Shown: piece after piece, positions 32,213-45,462 of the stretch | How the letters are laid out: each line of letters opens with the position of its first letter | Numbering within the stretch: position 1 is the first letter of the stretch | Assembly: GCA_030533445.1 (NCBI GenBank) | Contig: CM060076.1 | Span: 6,334,501-6,398,500, forward strand | Source of the DNA: Cyprinodon diabolis | Taxonomy: Eukaryota > Chordata > Actinopteri > Cyprinodontiformes > Cyprinodontidae | DNA: 64,000 nucleotides | Direction: 5' to 3' | Translations under genes and position numbers: made by a program | The notes under the pieces: model-generated | What the model was told of the DNA's origin: nothing | Databases searched by the model: none | What the model saw: the letters and a program-made list of their open reading frames with translations, nothing else

Positions 32213-34677
32213 CAAGGGTAGCTGGAACTGCAATGAAGTTGAGTTCTTTGACTTGGATGTGTATTGACCCACGAACTGAATACAAATATACATTTTAATG
32301 TACATTTGTATTTATTTAATGTAACTATGCTGAAAGTTAATGATTTTTTTAAATTCCTTTTTAACTGTATTATCTAATGCCTTCAAGAGCAATATATATA
32401 TTTTCATCCAGCATTAATCCTAGAGAAAAAGGGGAAACACATAAATAAGAATAAGGTGGAATCTTTCAGTAATTTCAACATCCAATCCATCATTAGCAAG
32501 ATTAACACCATCGCAATTTTATCTAAATAGTTCTTTTTCCCTGCTACCTTTCATTTTCTGCAGCTGGGTTAAAAAAAGAGATGCTATCCTTGTTTAAATA
32601 TTTGCCAGGACAGCTCTAAAGCCTTTGACAACTTTAAAATAGATTTATAGTTTTTTGGGCACTAATATACGTCTAAGCAATCATTTCAAACAATATTCTC
32701 AGTTGCTTGTTGCTAACACTTCTAAAAAAAATATGCTTTGGAAAAAACATTTAATAAAATGGTTTAATAAATAACTCCATCTCTGTTGTAAACCCTGATG
32801 GTGTGATTTTTTTAAATCATTTGTTGGTGTGTTTGAATAAAGCGTAGAAACTCTGATTATTCTGAAGTATTCTAGCATATTCTTATTCTATTTTTAAAGT
32901 AGATTTTCCATTCCATGTTGGAAAAAATGTGTAATCAAGGATGCGGAAATTAAATTTTCCTCCTTTCTGAAGTTGGAATACATCATAAATATGGGCCAAT
33001 GCTATATTAATACATCGTATTCTTCAAATAGGAATCCTGAGGCCGATGCATACTAATTTTCTTCTCTGACAGAGCACTTCTATTAAGACCGAGGAACATA
33101 TCATGGTCGTTTCGTATTATGGACTCAGAGAAAAACTAATTTATTGCTCTTTCAAAACATCAGCGCTTTGTGAGTTTTCAGTGACAACCTCATCGGACAG
33201 AAGGTCCTGGCAGACAGACGCAGAATGATCGTTTTTAGACATTGTTCCTTAAATTGAGTGCATTTTTGCTTTGATTAAAGCATTGCTTAAGAGACTTGCC
33301 CTTGACTGGACCCATTGTGCAGTGCTGTGGTTGTGAAGGATGTGTGATTAAAACACTGCTCGCCTCTCAAACTCCGCACAGTGCCGGTATTTTATGCTGT
33401 GCATGGCTCGGGTTTACAACAGCTGCATGTCGACAAGAAAAACAGTAAAGACATACCTTAGCATGATCATCTCCCACACTTGGTCCACTGGTTAAAAAAA
33501 CAGAAACGACTGATGAAACTGTTCAACACAGGGGACAACAGGAACAAGTAATTTACCACAGATAGACTGCCAGGCAGGAGAATAATATAAGAATCCAGTG
33601 GCGAGCATTAAGAAAACAGGATTAAATACAGGAGCAGAATATGAGAGAGAAACCAAAACAACTAGCCAGATGAAACATGGAGCAGCTGTGACTAAAGGAA
33701 CGCAGGGAAGCTGTGGGTGAAAGATTAATTGACACAGAGTGGATCTGAGACACAAAAGGATAATCCATGCATCCTAGCTTAACATTAAAAAATGTATTTA
33801 AGAAATAAGCACAAAAGAATAAACTCACATTCAAAAAGAAAAAATAAATATCTCGAAATTTGTAAAACTTAACAAGAAAATGATGAAAGCTAAAAATAAA
33901 ATGAAACTCAAACACCTGGAGAATTTCTTTATTTTCTCCTGCCCTATTTTCTTCAAAGCATTATTTCAAAAATAATAAAGGAAATTGAATTTTGAAGTTA
34001 AAGATTTGATCAATTCTGTGACGCGAAAGGTAAAACGGGAAGCATTAAACATACCAGAGAAACATATCAGACAGACTTGCTGATGAGAGTGTTAAGAAAC
34101 CTTTCACTTTCATCACTAATACCTTTGCTTTACATCCCTTGCCTTCTTTAAGGGTTGACACCAATAAAATATATCATGCCTCACTGCAGGAACCATAGCA
34201 AAAAATCACAATGGATTCAGAGATATTTCTTTAACCTTATATAAAAAGATTCTCTCATACAAGAAGAGTGTCACAACAGATAAAAAAATAAAAAAGTAGA
34301 TAAAAATATTGCCTACAAAACTACACTCTCCTCATTTTCTACTTTAAATATACAGTAAATGTGTCTCACATATTGAAATAAAAGTTTATTAGTAGATAAA
34401 AAAAAAATATATATATATATATATATCAATTTAGAAAACAGCTTGATTTTCAGGGATAAAGATTAACCAGGAACTGGGATTTTCAATGTTAAATTTTAAA
34501 CGCTAAATACGTTTGTGTTGACTGGCGTTGTCCAATATCTTTCCCAAAATCAACTAGATAAAATTGACTGTGGGTGAAAAGAAGTCAAAATGTACCTGAA
34601 TGAATTTTGGTTTTTCTGTTTTTACCTCAACAATGAGCAAACATGCAATAATAATAAAAAAGGAAGTAATTGTTGTT
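32213..34677. other. intergenic, no gene recognised
   Basis: AT-rich with an A-rich stretch 33780-33990 and an (AT)n run near 34408-34426. The block 33450-33760 resembles LTR-type sequence but shows no clear ends. Confidence 0.5.
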
Positions 34678-34682
34678 ATTTA

Positions 34683-35201
34683 TGTCAGAAAACGGTGTTG
34701 GCTTGGAGGACCCAAATGCAGAAACAAGTAGGCAGCTGTGAATTTAAGTGGGTTTAATTAGGTTCACAGAAACTGAGGCAGGAATCAAAAAGTCCAACAA
34801 AATAACAAACGAATCAGAACCAAGAGGACATCAGGGGTAAACCAAAACTCAAGGAGCCAGGGAGAGACGAGGAAGGCAGACAGACCTTAGACGAGATGTA
34901 AGAGGAGGATCCAGCAAACAGGAACTGAAGAGGAAGGGCTTTTAAAGGGGACAGAGACAGGGAGAGGGCTAATGGGGGAATTGAAAACATGTGAGGGCTG
35001 AACAGAAAACAGAGCAAGAGAAAGAGGACACAAGAGGGCAGCAGAGCACAACAAATGGAAAACCTGGAAGACAGGAACTAATAAGAAAACAACAACAAAA
35101 TAATAATCAAATAACCAGGATAAAGAAACATGGAGAAAAGACAACTAAACACTAGAAATCAAGGAGCAAAAGAAAAACATAACAGAAACAGAAACCGAAC
35201 A
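34683..35201. mobile_element. solo LTR with 5-bp duplication ATTTA
   Basis: It runs from TGTCAGAAAACGG to ACCGAACA, with ATTTA at 34678-34682 and 35202-35206. The 519-bp interior has no open genes. LTR-like A-rich sequence continues to about 35605 but without a matched end. Confidence 0.75.
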
Positions 35202-35206
35202 ATTTA

Positions 35207-37705
35207 TATATATATAAAGGCTAAAGATATCCAAAAAATCCAAAAACCACACAACTTCAGGGGAAAACTTATGTGGGGAGCCAGGAAAAGATGAGGAACC
35301 AGCCCTGAGGAACTGCACAGGGAGAGTATATACCGGTATACAGTATGAGACAGAACAAAGACAGGACTAATGAGCTGATTGGGAGCAGGTGTGAACAGAG
35401 GATTCTAGAAAGGAGCTAAGGAAAAGGAAACCAACACAAGAGGGCAACAGAGAGAAATCAGAAATATCTAAGAACTCAAATACATCCAGAAACCACCACC
35501 AAATATCAATTAAACCACTAAAACTAGAAAACAAAGAAAAAAATGGATCAAAGTGAAACTGAAAACTCAAAAGAAAACTTAAAAAGAACCAAGACCGTGT
35601 CAGATATGGGTCAAATTTCAAAACTGCCCGTTGTATTTAGTCATATTTAATGAATGTGGGCGCCAAATCCCATTTTTCAAGAATTGCTGGATGTCTGTGT
35701 TTCTACCCACAATAAAAATATGAACAGAACAATAAAAATATAGTAAATGAAACACTAAAACTCGAAGATTTTTTTTTATTGTTGGTGAAAATATGAATAT
35801 TCTTTAGGCCCTTTTTTAGCAAATCTGCCATCGCGGGCTGCACAAAATCTTCCCAAGGGCAAAAAATTGCCTTTTGGCTTCACTTTGGACACCCCTGGTA
35901 TTATCTGATATCACGCATGTAAGTTAATTTTACTGTGGTTCATATTAGTCCCATTGTCCTTATTTGACCAAACTGTATCAGTCCCCTTATAGCGGCACAT
36001 CTGAACACAATTCAGCTCCATGTAGAGAGACCATGAAGACAGCGCTGCACAAACATGCACACATAGAGTCCACTGTCCAGCTGTCTCTGTCTCAGCCATT
36101 ACTGTAAGAGAATACCCCCAGTCAGTGCTCTAACCCACTCCATCAATCTCTCAGTGTTTGACAGAAACTATGCCCACCTGTTCTCCCACAGTCCACTCAC
36201 AGCTCCACAGAGGCCACACTTGCAGCAACTTCAGGCCTCATGTTTGGGCTGAATGAGGCCAGTTTACTGTTTTCCTACTTATTAATAAATAATTTAAAAT
36301 TTTTATTTTATTACTGAATTTAGAAGACTGTTTGTATGTATGCAATGTCCGCTTTACCTATCCTGCAGTTCTTCAATGCTGTTGTCTCAAGTATATTGGC
36401 AACAATAAAAAATGAGGAGAAAAATAAAAAATAAAAAAATTCATTGAGCTCATATTGGAGAAATGTACCTCTGCATTCTGACACATCCCCTTGGGAAGTA
36501 GTGGACTGCCATTGTACAGAGCCCCGGGAGCAGTGTGGGGTTAAGGGTCTTACTCAGAGACCCAGAGTGGCAGTCTGAGGGAGTGGGGCTCAAACTCAGA
36601 ACCTCAGTATCCCAAGCTCTATGGCCAAACAACTAGGCTGCTACTCCCTTGTTTTTATATCTTGCACTAGTACTAAAAGATATAGTGGAGAATGTTCTTT
36701 TTCCAGGTTGATCATCAAAATAAGTGGTCCTCCTAAATGTCAATCATTCTGGTGAGATGTTTACGTGAGGCCGTCCTACGTGCTTACCTCTTCTTTTGGA
36801 AAGTAAGCCTTTGTGAACGATGCAAACTGCAAGTTTTAAACAGAGCGTGCACAAGGAGAAATGGGCTTGTGCACGCTCTCGCACGTGTTTAATAGGCTTT
36901 CCCTCTCGGTAGCGGGTACAGGGTTGTGCATGTGCATTTTTTTTAAATTAGAGAGGACTGGTCATTTAAAAAAACAAACAAAAAATTATTTAATTTTTTC
37001 AACTATTGGTGAAGTTGAGCCAGTCACTTCTGAGTATCCTCAAACCCATCTGGAATATAACACTTCCATAGTTTACTAGGCTTTTCAGGCTTATCAATGC
37101 CTCAGCGCTGAACTACTGAGGTGTCAGTCTGCACATCAAATAATGTTTTAGTTGTAAAGGGTCAAATAAAAAGGCTATTTTTCAGTAAAAACTTGCATTA
37201 TGTCTCTTTAACAAAATACATTATGTATCTAAAAAGATATTCAGTTGAGAGGACACACAATATGAAACAAATTTAAACAGAAGCCTTTCTGCTATATATA
37301 TACACTTGCTGCTCTTCATCTGCTACAACTTTTAAAGGCAGAAGGTGTCCGGTTACTTTGTGCAGGCTCTTGGTTTGTTTTGTCACAGCTGTGAGGTGCC
37401 ACACAAACCTCCAGCAGACCACTAAAATGTGGAATGTAAAAGTTTAAAACATCTCCACTAGGCAGAAAAATTACATAACACAAGGTTTATGTTCAAAACC
37501 TGAATGGGTTTTAAACATGGATTATACCTTAATTTGTAATTGGGCAAACCTGGCTAAATTTTTTTTGTTTGTTTTATTTCCAAATATATAGTGTCTTCAC
37601 TGTTTAGCAATCTTCACATATGGTAACCCGCTTTTACTAAACCAGATTAAAAACAAAATAAATTTTCACACCAAAACAATGTCAAAAACGAGAATCCAAA
37701 TCTGC
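35207..37705. other. intergenic with MITE and SINE fragments
   Basis: Near 35850-35895 the end gacacccctgg marks a decayed MITE, and an inverted SINE lies at 36465-36650. Otherwise there is nothing recognisable; an inverted pair ggcttgtgcacgctctcgca / gagcgtgcacaagg sits at 36843-36880. Confidence 0.5.
36465..36650 (-). mobile_element. SINE copy, inverted
   Basis: Read on the minus strand it has the same middle (gagtaagacccttaacccca) and polymerase III-type head as the SINE at 10815, more decayed. Confidence 0.65.
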
Positions 37706-37710
37706 CATTT

Positions 37711-38425
37711 TGTCCTGATGTTACAAAGTTCTGACCCAAATGCAGAAAACCGAACAGAGAGACCAGGGAAAAGGTTTAACGGGTTTTATTAAAGAAGTTA
37801 AACAGAGAGAGAAGTGTTGCTCTGAACACTGCTCAACCGGAACTGTAAAGTAAGGGGAAGACACAGCGGTTAGTTCAGGCTCAGTGTGGAATTTGACTCG
37901 TGAACTCGGAGAAGAGGATTTGGTTGCCGACTCACGTTTCCAGAGAAGTTGTTGAATCCTTGACTCCTGTCTGTGTGCCGTGGTTCCAGTGTTTGTCTGA
38001 TTCGGTGGAGGGCGCAACAGGGTTACCCAGAATGCGGTTGATTGTTGGTGAACGGAGAAACTGACTGCCATTCAGATTTTCTGCGGTACTTGAACGGGTC
38101 GTAGTGGAGAATAATCCCTTTCTCAGTGAGATGCTCAAACAATCTCTTGGGGAAAGTGGATCCAAACCTCCTGTTTGAACCCCAGCTCAGTTTGAAGCTC
38201 AGTTGATCCTTCCAGGGAGAGAAGGTCAGAGAAAACCAGTTTGCGGGATGACTTCCCAAAACTGGCAAAAATTCTGGCGTCGAGGTACTGGCAGTCAGCA
38301 GCTTAAGAACACTCCGTTTAACGAGGAAACCATCAGCAGGTGTGTGAGGAGGCGGACCAGAACCAGGCGCCTCCTGGTGGAGGAAGGGAGACAAACACAG
38401 AAACACAAACACAGGATTCCTGACA
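37711..38425 (-). mobile_element. solo LTR family A, copy 2, duplication CATTT
   Basis: On the minus strand it begins TGTCAGGAATCC and ends near CATCAGGACA. CATTT flanks it at 37706-37710 and 38426-38430. It matches the copies at 7059 and 39741. AATAAAACC (minus, about 37790) would be its polyadenylation signal. Confidence 0.9.
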
Positions 38426-38430
38426 CATTT

Positions 38431-39735
38431 ATGTTTGCATTTAAACCATTGGGCGCCCATGAGCTCATCTTATTGTTACATTAAATATGTTGATTTGAAA
38501 CAAATATTGTCTCAAGTCACTCAACACAGTAGATTTCATCTTAATATCCCATATTAGATAATTTTCCTTTATAATAATGAGATATTTGGTTGTTTACAGT
38601 CTTATTATATTATGATATTCAATATATTTATGTACTATTCGTATACAATTTTATTCAATTAGATAAAAAAATTAACAATTTACATTTTTTCTGAAAAAAT
38701 TATAAAAACTTTTTCATATTCTTACATGTTGATTGCTACTGTTTCCTCTGTGCCCTTAGCACTCAAAGAAGTATAAAAGAGAAAGCTCAAGAAAAACAAT
38801 GCACAAAGTAATAAAAAAAGAACAAAGGTTTCTAATTTACCATGTAGAGTTTAGAAAAAAAAGGATTTTTCAATTTGTATATGTTTCATATGAACACAAC
38901 AGAAGTTGGGTTCTAATAAAACTGGTGTTTTACTAAAATAATACGTTTGTTTCTGCATCCAGTCAGTTCCATGCAGGGAAACTAATTATTCATGTAGCAT
39001 TATTTCTTTTTTTCTTAAAACATGTTTCCGCTCAATGAAATGAAGTGCCTATGAAATGCTTTATCAGAGCAAAGTCCAGTCAGAAATATATTAAGTCAAT
39101 AATATTTTTAAATGTCCCTCCATGCAGTCAGTTTCCAAATTAAACAGTAAACATCAACCTTTAACACAAAGGGTGTTAAAGTGTTGAGACCTTTACATCA
39201 TCAGTGGGCTCTGTTCTTGAAAAAATGACTTCTACAATCAGAAACATGTAGTGAACAGGTGATATATTACGCAACAATAAAATTGTCTAATGTATCACAA
39301 ATTATACAAATAATATATCTCATTCAAAATTGTGTGTTTTTTCATATTTATTCATTAACAACTCCAGTTTTAAATCATATATATGTAATCTTATAATTAC
39401 TTAGACTTTAATCAGCGAATTTGCTGGTTTAAAACAACACAGGTTCTTTTAAAATCCAGTAACAGCACTCATATTTGCAGAAAGTATTATGAGTCAAGTA
39501 AAAGGCCAGTTCTATGTCTAATGTTTATCCATTTATTTTTTATGTTTTTCCCTTATTATTATCTATTAATAATAAACATCACATCTTCAGCGAGCTTCAA
39601 GCAACAAATTAAAACACACCCAGCAGAATGAGGTTTAATATTAAATTATTTATTAACCAGTTGGGATCCAGAAAAGGCAGGTAGGTTTTAAAGTAACAGC
39701 AAAAGAAATAAGAAAGATTAAGTTAGTAAAACTTT
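38431..39735. other. intergenic, AT-rich, nothing recognised
   Basis: I see no frames, repeats or motifs that I can assign. Confidence 0.5.
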
Positions 39736-39740
39736 GGTAT

Positions 39741-40556
39741 CGTCATGATTTTTTCAAGAGCTCGAACCCACATGCAGATAAACCAATCCAGAGAGACCAG
39801 GGGAAAGGTTTAACAGGTTTATTGAGAAGTTTTGTGGAGATTCCAGTATTGCTCTGAACACTGCTCAACCGGAACTGAAAGGTGAGGGGAAGACACTGCG
39901 GTTAGTTCAGGTTCAGTGGGAAAATTGATTCTCGAACTTGAAGAGGAGGAAAGGTAGACAGACTCAAGTTTCTAGAGAATTGGTTGACTCTTAGACTCCA
40001 GTAGGTGAGGAATGTGTTCCGGTGTTTTTCTCATACGGTGGAGGGCGGACAGCGTTACCCAGAATGCGGTTGCTTGTAGATGAACCGAGAAGACTGACTG
40101 CCACTCAGTTTTCCTGCGGTACTTGAATGGACTGAGGTGCAGATGAATCCCTTGCTCAGTGTGAAGCTCAAACGATTCCTCGGGGGAAAGTGGATCCAAA
40201 CCTCCGGTTTGTATCCGCAGCTCAGTTTGAAGCCCAGTAGATCCTTCCAGGGAGAGAAGGTCCGAAAATCCAGTTTGCAGGATGACTTCCTGCCGAGAGG
40301 CAAAGACAAACAGCAAGATTAAAACTCAGGTAAACAAAACTCAGTTTGATTCAGCAAAACTTAGCTTGGCTAGAGTACCCAAAACTAGCAAACACTCTGG
40401 CGTGGAGGTAGTGGCAGTCAGCAGTTTTAGAACACTCCGTTAACGAGGTAACCGCTTGCAGGTGTGTGAGGAGGAGAATCAGAACCAGGCGCCGCCTGGT
40501 GGAGGAAGGAAGACAAACACACAAAAACACAGACCACACAGACTGGAGTCCTAACA
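39741..40556 (-). mobile_element. solo LTR family A, copy 3, duplication GGTAT
   Basis: On the minus strand it runs from TGTTAGGACTCC to TCATGACG. GGTAT lies at 39736-39740 and 40557-40561. A frame of 114 codons (39972-40316) aligns in part with frames in copies 1 and 2 (EQGIHLHLSPFKYRRK), with indels and no known domain. Confidence 0.92.
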
Positions 40557-40561
40557 GGTAT

Positions 40562-42456
40562 TACCTTAAAATTAAGAGCAAAAGGTGTTCAGTAGATCTG
40601 CTTTTTTTAGCGGACTTGAAACTGTAAAATAAAAGAAACACTTAAATCATTGCATTTACTGTAAGCAGCATCTCTCTTCTTAATTCAAATAGATTTTAGA
40701 CTTTTGGGTTAGCATTTTGGCAATACAATATAATACAATTAAATATTTTGGTTGTGTGCTTTTGTATTATTTTTCTATAATCTTTTTGCTGCTGTAACAA
40801 CAGAATTTTCCCATTGTGGAACAATAAAGGGATTTTCTATTCTATTCTATTTTCAGCTGTTTGTATGGAAAAGTAAGACAAAAGACTTAACCAACTCATG
40901 TAAACACAGCTCTAACTAAAGTCTAAAACTACAATCAGTGTAAAAATGTTTTTTTTTTTTTACCAACAATTAAATCTTGAGCTGCAGATAATGATTACTT
41001 TAATAACTGATTAACCCAACAATTATTTTTTTGATTGGTCAACTGATCAAATAATGTTAGATGTCAAACTCAAAACCAGCAGGCCAAATGTGGGCCTTTA
41101 CTGCAATTTATCTGTCTCTTAAGACCAAAAAAAGCTAATCAAAAGGAGGCATATGTTCTTTTAAAGTCTGCAAAGGAACTGTTAAATAAACAGGAGTAAA
41201 ATTATAATATCAAAAGCATTGTATGCTTTGTAAATGAAGTGTTGAAATCAAATGTTTCATCAAAACAGCTTTAACCGGCCCTTTAAAAGACTTGATGATG
41301 CCAAAGTGGCCTGATGTAAATATGAGTTTACCACTCCTGATCTAAAAAGAGACGCTCTTAGTAAATCAACATAAATAAATAAACAAGTACCTTGACCTTG
41401 AAAGAAACAAACAGGTATTGTGCATTTCAAATAAAAAAAACAACCTTAACTCAATGCTTAGAACATGGTACTTTGATAATTCTGTTAGATGATCTCATTA
41501 AACACTTTTCAAAGTGATTTCAGTCCATTATGGAGTTTTTTAAACAATAAAATTAATGATAAATAACCTTTTGTTCATGCATTTTCTTTATTTTATCATG
41601 ACAGCGTAACTTGGCTGTGCCCATGTGCCCCCATTTTCTGACGATATTCATAAACTTTACTAGTGGGAAAAATCAAAGATTAACAGTTATACAGCAATGA
41701 TCTGGTCTGTGCATATGTATTTAAATGCAGCCCTGCACATTTACCGTCTTTTTAAAATCTTGAATTATGTTTTCTTTAGTGAACCGGAGCAGCAGCAGGG
41801 TTCCTACTTACTGTGCTTTAATTGTCAGCTTCATTTTGCCTTCATCTTCTGTATTTAGTAGCCAAATTAACACACAAACATTCCTCTTAGTTTGTTGGAT
41901 TTTAACCAGACATCCTCTGCTCTGACCTTTTGTACATAGCTGCCCCCATCTGAGTTAAAAATACTCTAAACAATGGGACCCTTGGCCCTTTAAACCCCTG
42001 CTTTTACTGGACTTTTGTTTTCTCTCTTTTCACCATGTCCACAGATCAACCTTCCCACCACACTTCACCAATCACTCTTCATCCACTCCTGTCTCCTTTT
42101 CTCCCACACCTGTTGGCCAGCTTCTCCATTAGGAAAACACACAAACAGTGAAACCCTGAGGCCCAGCAGTGCTTGCTAAAACTTGTGCAGGAAATGTGGC
42201 CTGACCTCCTCTCAGGTTACCTGTCCAGGTAAGGTAGTTTGTTTAGCGTTGCCTCATGGCGATGAGGACATCTAGGCTGACCCATAGAGAGGATTCTGAG
42301 AGTTTAAGAGCCGAGACGTTTTCTGGCTGCAGTAGAAACCCTGAAAATTGACTCCATCATTCCTCAAACACACATCCAGGAAAGTAATATCTGTCTTGGA
42401 AGTTATCAACCCCCTGCATCACAGCAGACAACTCTCCTAATAAAACCGGGTTAAAG
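40562..42456. other. intergenic with LINE/SINE tail and decayed MITE
   Basis: A retroposon tail (ggaacaataaagggattttc then TATTC repeats) lies at 40790-40855. A decayed MITE with ends atgtcaaactc / gagtttaccactcctga lies at about 41059-41346. The rest has no assignable feature. Confidence 0.5.
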
Positions 42457-42476
42457 TTAAAGAAAAAGTCCGGTCA

Positions 42477-43625
42477 TAGGGCTGGGCGATATAGAAAAAA
42501 AAGCTTATCGATAAAAAAAAATGCATATTGATCGATATCGATAATTATTGAAAAGATTTGAAACCATATTTTATGTGCAGCTCTGCCTGGACTTTTTATG
42601 ATATTGCTAAATTATTTAATTTTAATAAAGAACACAAACACAGACTTCCAATTAAATATTTATTTAACCAACTTTTTTAACCATAACAGAATAGTTTTAA
42701 AGAAAAATAACTTATGAGACCTGAGTTATGTTATTAAATACTGACAAAGAATAAACTAAAGTGACCAAAAAAGTGACCAAAATAAATATAACAAATAAAT
42801 AAATAGAATACCCTATTTGGGTGGCAATAGTACACCACCAGCTTGTGGTAATTAAAAGATTGTAGGACTAGGCTACCATGTAAACTCCACTCAACAAAAA
42901 CAAAAACCCAAATCAACTCACCCTTTAGCCTAGCATTTCTATGGGGTATTTTTTTCTCGCCCCTATTCTTCTAGAGGTGCTACTGGCACCTCGTTATGGT
43001 TCAGCTTAGTTTCCTGCTTTAACCTGAGTTATTACTCTGAAGTTTCTGGCCCCTCAGCATTTTTATCTCAACTGTTAGAACTACGTGGGAAACTGCCCAG
43101 AACTGAAAATATATATATATATTTATTTTTTTCCCTCGAAATTCCGGAAGATTCCTCGCCGGGGGCCTACACAGCTCGTGCTCCTGCGGCTGTGAGCGCC
43201 TGAGATGATAATAAAAAAAAAAGTTGTTGTGTTATCAGACTTCGTTTTCACTGGTTCCCGACACATTTTACAGATGACTGTGGTTTGTTTTTTTGTCCGA
43301 CTTGCCATGACCGAAATACTGCCAAACTGGCGAACTACAAAACCCTTCTTTGGAACAATTTCCTCCACCTCTCCTTGCTGCGACATCTTCATGTGCTCTG
43401 TGTTGTGGTTTGACAGGGCGGCGCTTGGTGACGGCGTGCCTGGGTCCGCGATTGTGATTGGTTGGAAGGAAGTAGTGACTAGCATTAACCAACATGCTAG
43501 GCTACAATGAGAAGGAAGGAAACAGCGTTTCTTTTTTATCGAACTTTTATCGACTCTCTTTTTTTCTATTGCGCCACACGTCTATCGATCGATATATATC
43601 GTTATTGAATTATCGCCCAGCCCTA
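42477..43625 (-). mobile_element. hAT element with BED-finger remnant, nested
   Basis: The ends TAGGGCTGGGCGATAT and ATTATCGCCCAGCCCTA are inverted repeats. The 8-bp duplication TCCGGTCA lies at 42469-42476 and 43626-43633; it falls within the inverted end of the outer TTAA element, showing insertion order. The 1149-bp element keeps only the first part of a transposase. Confidence 0.93.
43123..43485 (-). pseudogene. hAT transposase BED zinc-finger fragment
   Basis: One frame gives KKQTTVICKMCREPVKTKSD followed by NTTTFF, matching the CxxC and N-T-T part of BED fingers in ZBED/hAT transposases. The preceding SPVWQYFGHGKSDKK lies in a neighbouring frame (43268-43495), so a frameshift separates the halves. 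No catalytic domain remains. Confidence 0.75.
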
Positions 43626-44734
43626 TCCGGTCATATTGGGAATTCAAACTTCTGAAAGTACTTTGATTATGAAATTATTACATACTGTTAAATGAATGAT
43701 AAGTATAGTTACTTAAGAGTAATTTTTATTTGAATGTGCTTTACTGGAGACATCCATGGTTGTCAAAGATCATTGCTGCCACCTACTGGTTTGAGACGTC
43801 ACAGTGCGGTATCGGCTGTTGAGCAAGTCCCAATGTTGTATCTGGTGTTTGTCACAATGCGCCATTATCCAAGTCATCTTGAAAACATTCTTCTTCCAAA
43901 TGTTGGCTACATATTATGTGTTTTATCTCTGGCCAGAAGTTCGATGGCAAATCCTCCCTCTTCAAGTTGGCGATCCAACAACGAACCCGTCCGTGGAGGA
44001 TCAGGAATCGGAAAGGTGAAATTTACTTTTATCCGATGTATTCCAGCTGCCATGCACGTGGGCATTGTCAGTTTCACTATAGCTCTGGTGAATTTCAATG
44101 ATGAAATCATCTGGAAATCTTCAATAATTGTTGTTTTTGCGATTGTGATTGCAGATGTGTCTAGTAGTTCCCATTGATTTTGCTTGTAAGGCGGGGAGAA
44201 TGGCACTAGGCTTACCGCACCGTGACGTCACTGCTGGAAGATGTCAGGAGTGAGGTGTTACTATATTTGGGCAAAAATGGCCGCTCCCTGACTCAGTGAT
44301 CGCTATGAAAATTATTGTTTTTATTTTTTTTTTTACCAATTAACGCTATATTCATTAAATCACCACGAACGTATTAGTTTTAGGTATAGATAATGATCCA
44401 TTGATTATTCCTTGCTGACCGGACTTTTCCTTTAATAATATCTCTCCATGTGATTTTTGGTTATGATGGATGCATTTTTAGCTCTAGATTCGGGACAACA
44501 GATCCAAAGGTGTCGAACTATTTTAGGGGACGTGGTTTATAGTCACAATGATGAGTCACTATCTTACCTGAAATCTGGAGAATCAGTAACTGTGGCGTCC
44601 TTTATGATACAAACCCAGCAAACTAACCACCGGTAATATTTTAAAACTTAGTCTGTTTTTCCAACTCACTAAGGTCTGCGTTGGGATGTGCATCTTACAA
44701 AAATAAAGAAAATGAAAACATCACTTCATTTTCT

Positions 44735-44910
44735 CACAGTGGGAAAATGTGTCCTCTGCGTTTAACCCGTTCCTTAGGGAGCAGCGGTCGGCCACACCGA
44801 GGAACGCCCAGGGAGTATGCTGGGGTTAAAAATCTAGCTCATGGACTCAGAATGACAGTTTGAGCTATAGGATGAAAGCACTCAGCTCCTTCATTACTAC
44901 AAGGCTGCCA
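44735..44910 (-). mobile_element. SINE copy, inverted and decayed
   Basis: Contains the inverted body gggagcagcggtcggcca and the tail cacagtgggaaaatgtgt of the SINE family at 10815. The rest of 44436-45460 shows nothing assignable. Confidence 0.6.
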
Positions 44911-45462
44911 CCCTTTCATAATTACATATCAAGGAAAGGCACTATTACCAAGAAGTAGTTCTAGGCTCATTTCACACAGTAAAAACTGAATTTATGTTGA
45001 AACTTTTGCATCCAGACATTCTGAACTGTGTTCACAGTCTCACTGACTTATTACTCTTCATAGAAAATAAAGTATTTTAGAAAAGAAAAATGGATTGCCA
45101 CCTCAAAACAACAGCTCCTACTGTACTTTGCTTTCGAGAACAAAAGACACCGCCCCCCAAACCCTATTTAAAACATCTGTCAGCATATTTATATCTGTTT
45201 ATTTTACTCCTGTTGTCCTTGCTTACAAAAAAAAAAAAACACTAAATGTGTTTCTCTAACAGAAGATTTGCTCATTGAAACAATGTTTCTATGAGGCCGG
45301 TGTAGGAACCAGATCCGCTACATGATTAGCCACATGATGCAAAACACTAGTTGCCCAGACAACGATAATAACATCACACTAGCCTTAGCGTGTCTAATGA
45401 CAGATGAAGTTTTACCTGATTGATAACAAAACTGAAAAAAATCTGTTTATGGTGAACAAATG

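Larger units (their letters stand above)
42457..44435. mobile_element. TTAA-flanked element interrupted by a hAT insertion
   Basis: The left end TTAAAGAAAAAGTCCGGTCA (42457-42476) and the right end TGACCGGACTTTTCCTTTAA (44416-44435) are inverted copies with TTAA at both edges. Without the inner hAT element the length is about 822 bp. The 147-codon frame at 43734-44177 shows no known domain. Confidence 0.88.

Noticed and set aside
31518..32298. Related 70-80 codon frames reading SYFKCILSNYLILRVK at five or more sites
   Set aside because: They are the translation of the palindromic TA-MITE and occur on either strand according to insertion direction.
33622..35621. Several Phe/Leu/Ser-rich minus frames resembling membrane proteins
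   Set aside because: They are reverse translations of A-rich LTR-like sequence; there are no start context, splice signals or family similarity.
43734..44177. 147-codon frame as a novel gene
   Set aside because: It lies inside a TTAA-flanked transposon, overlaps an open frame on the other strand, and has no recognisable domain or splice context.
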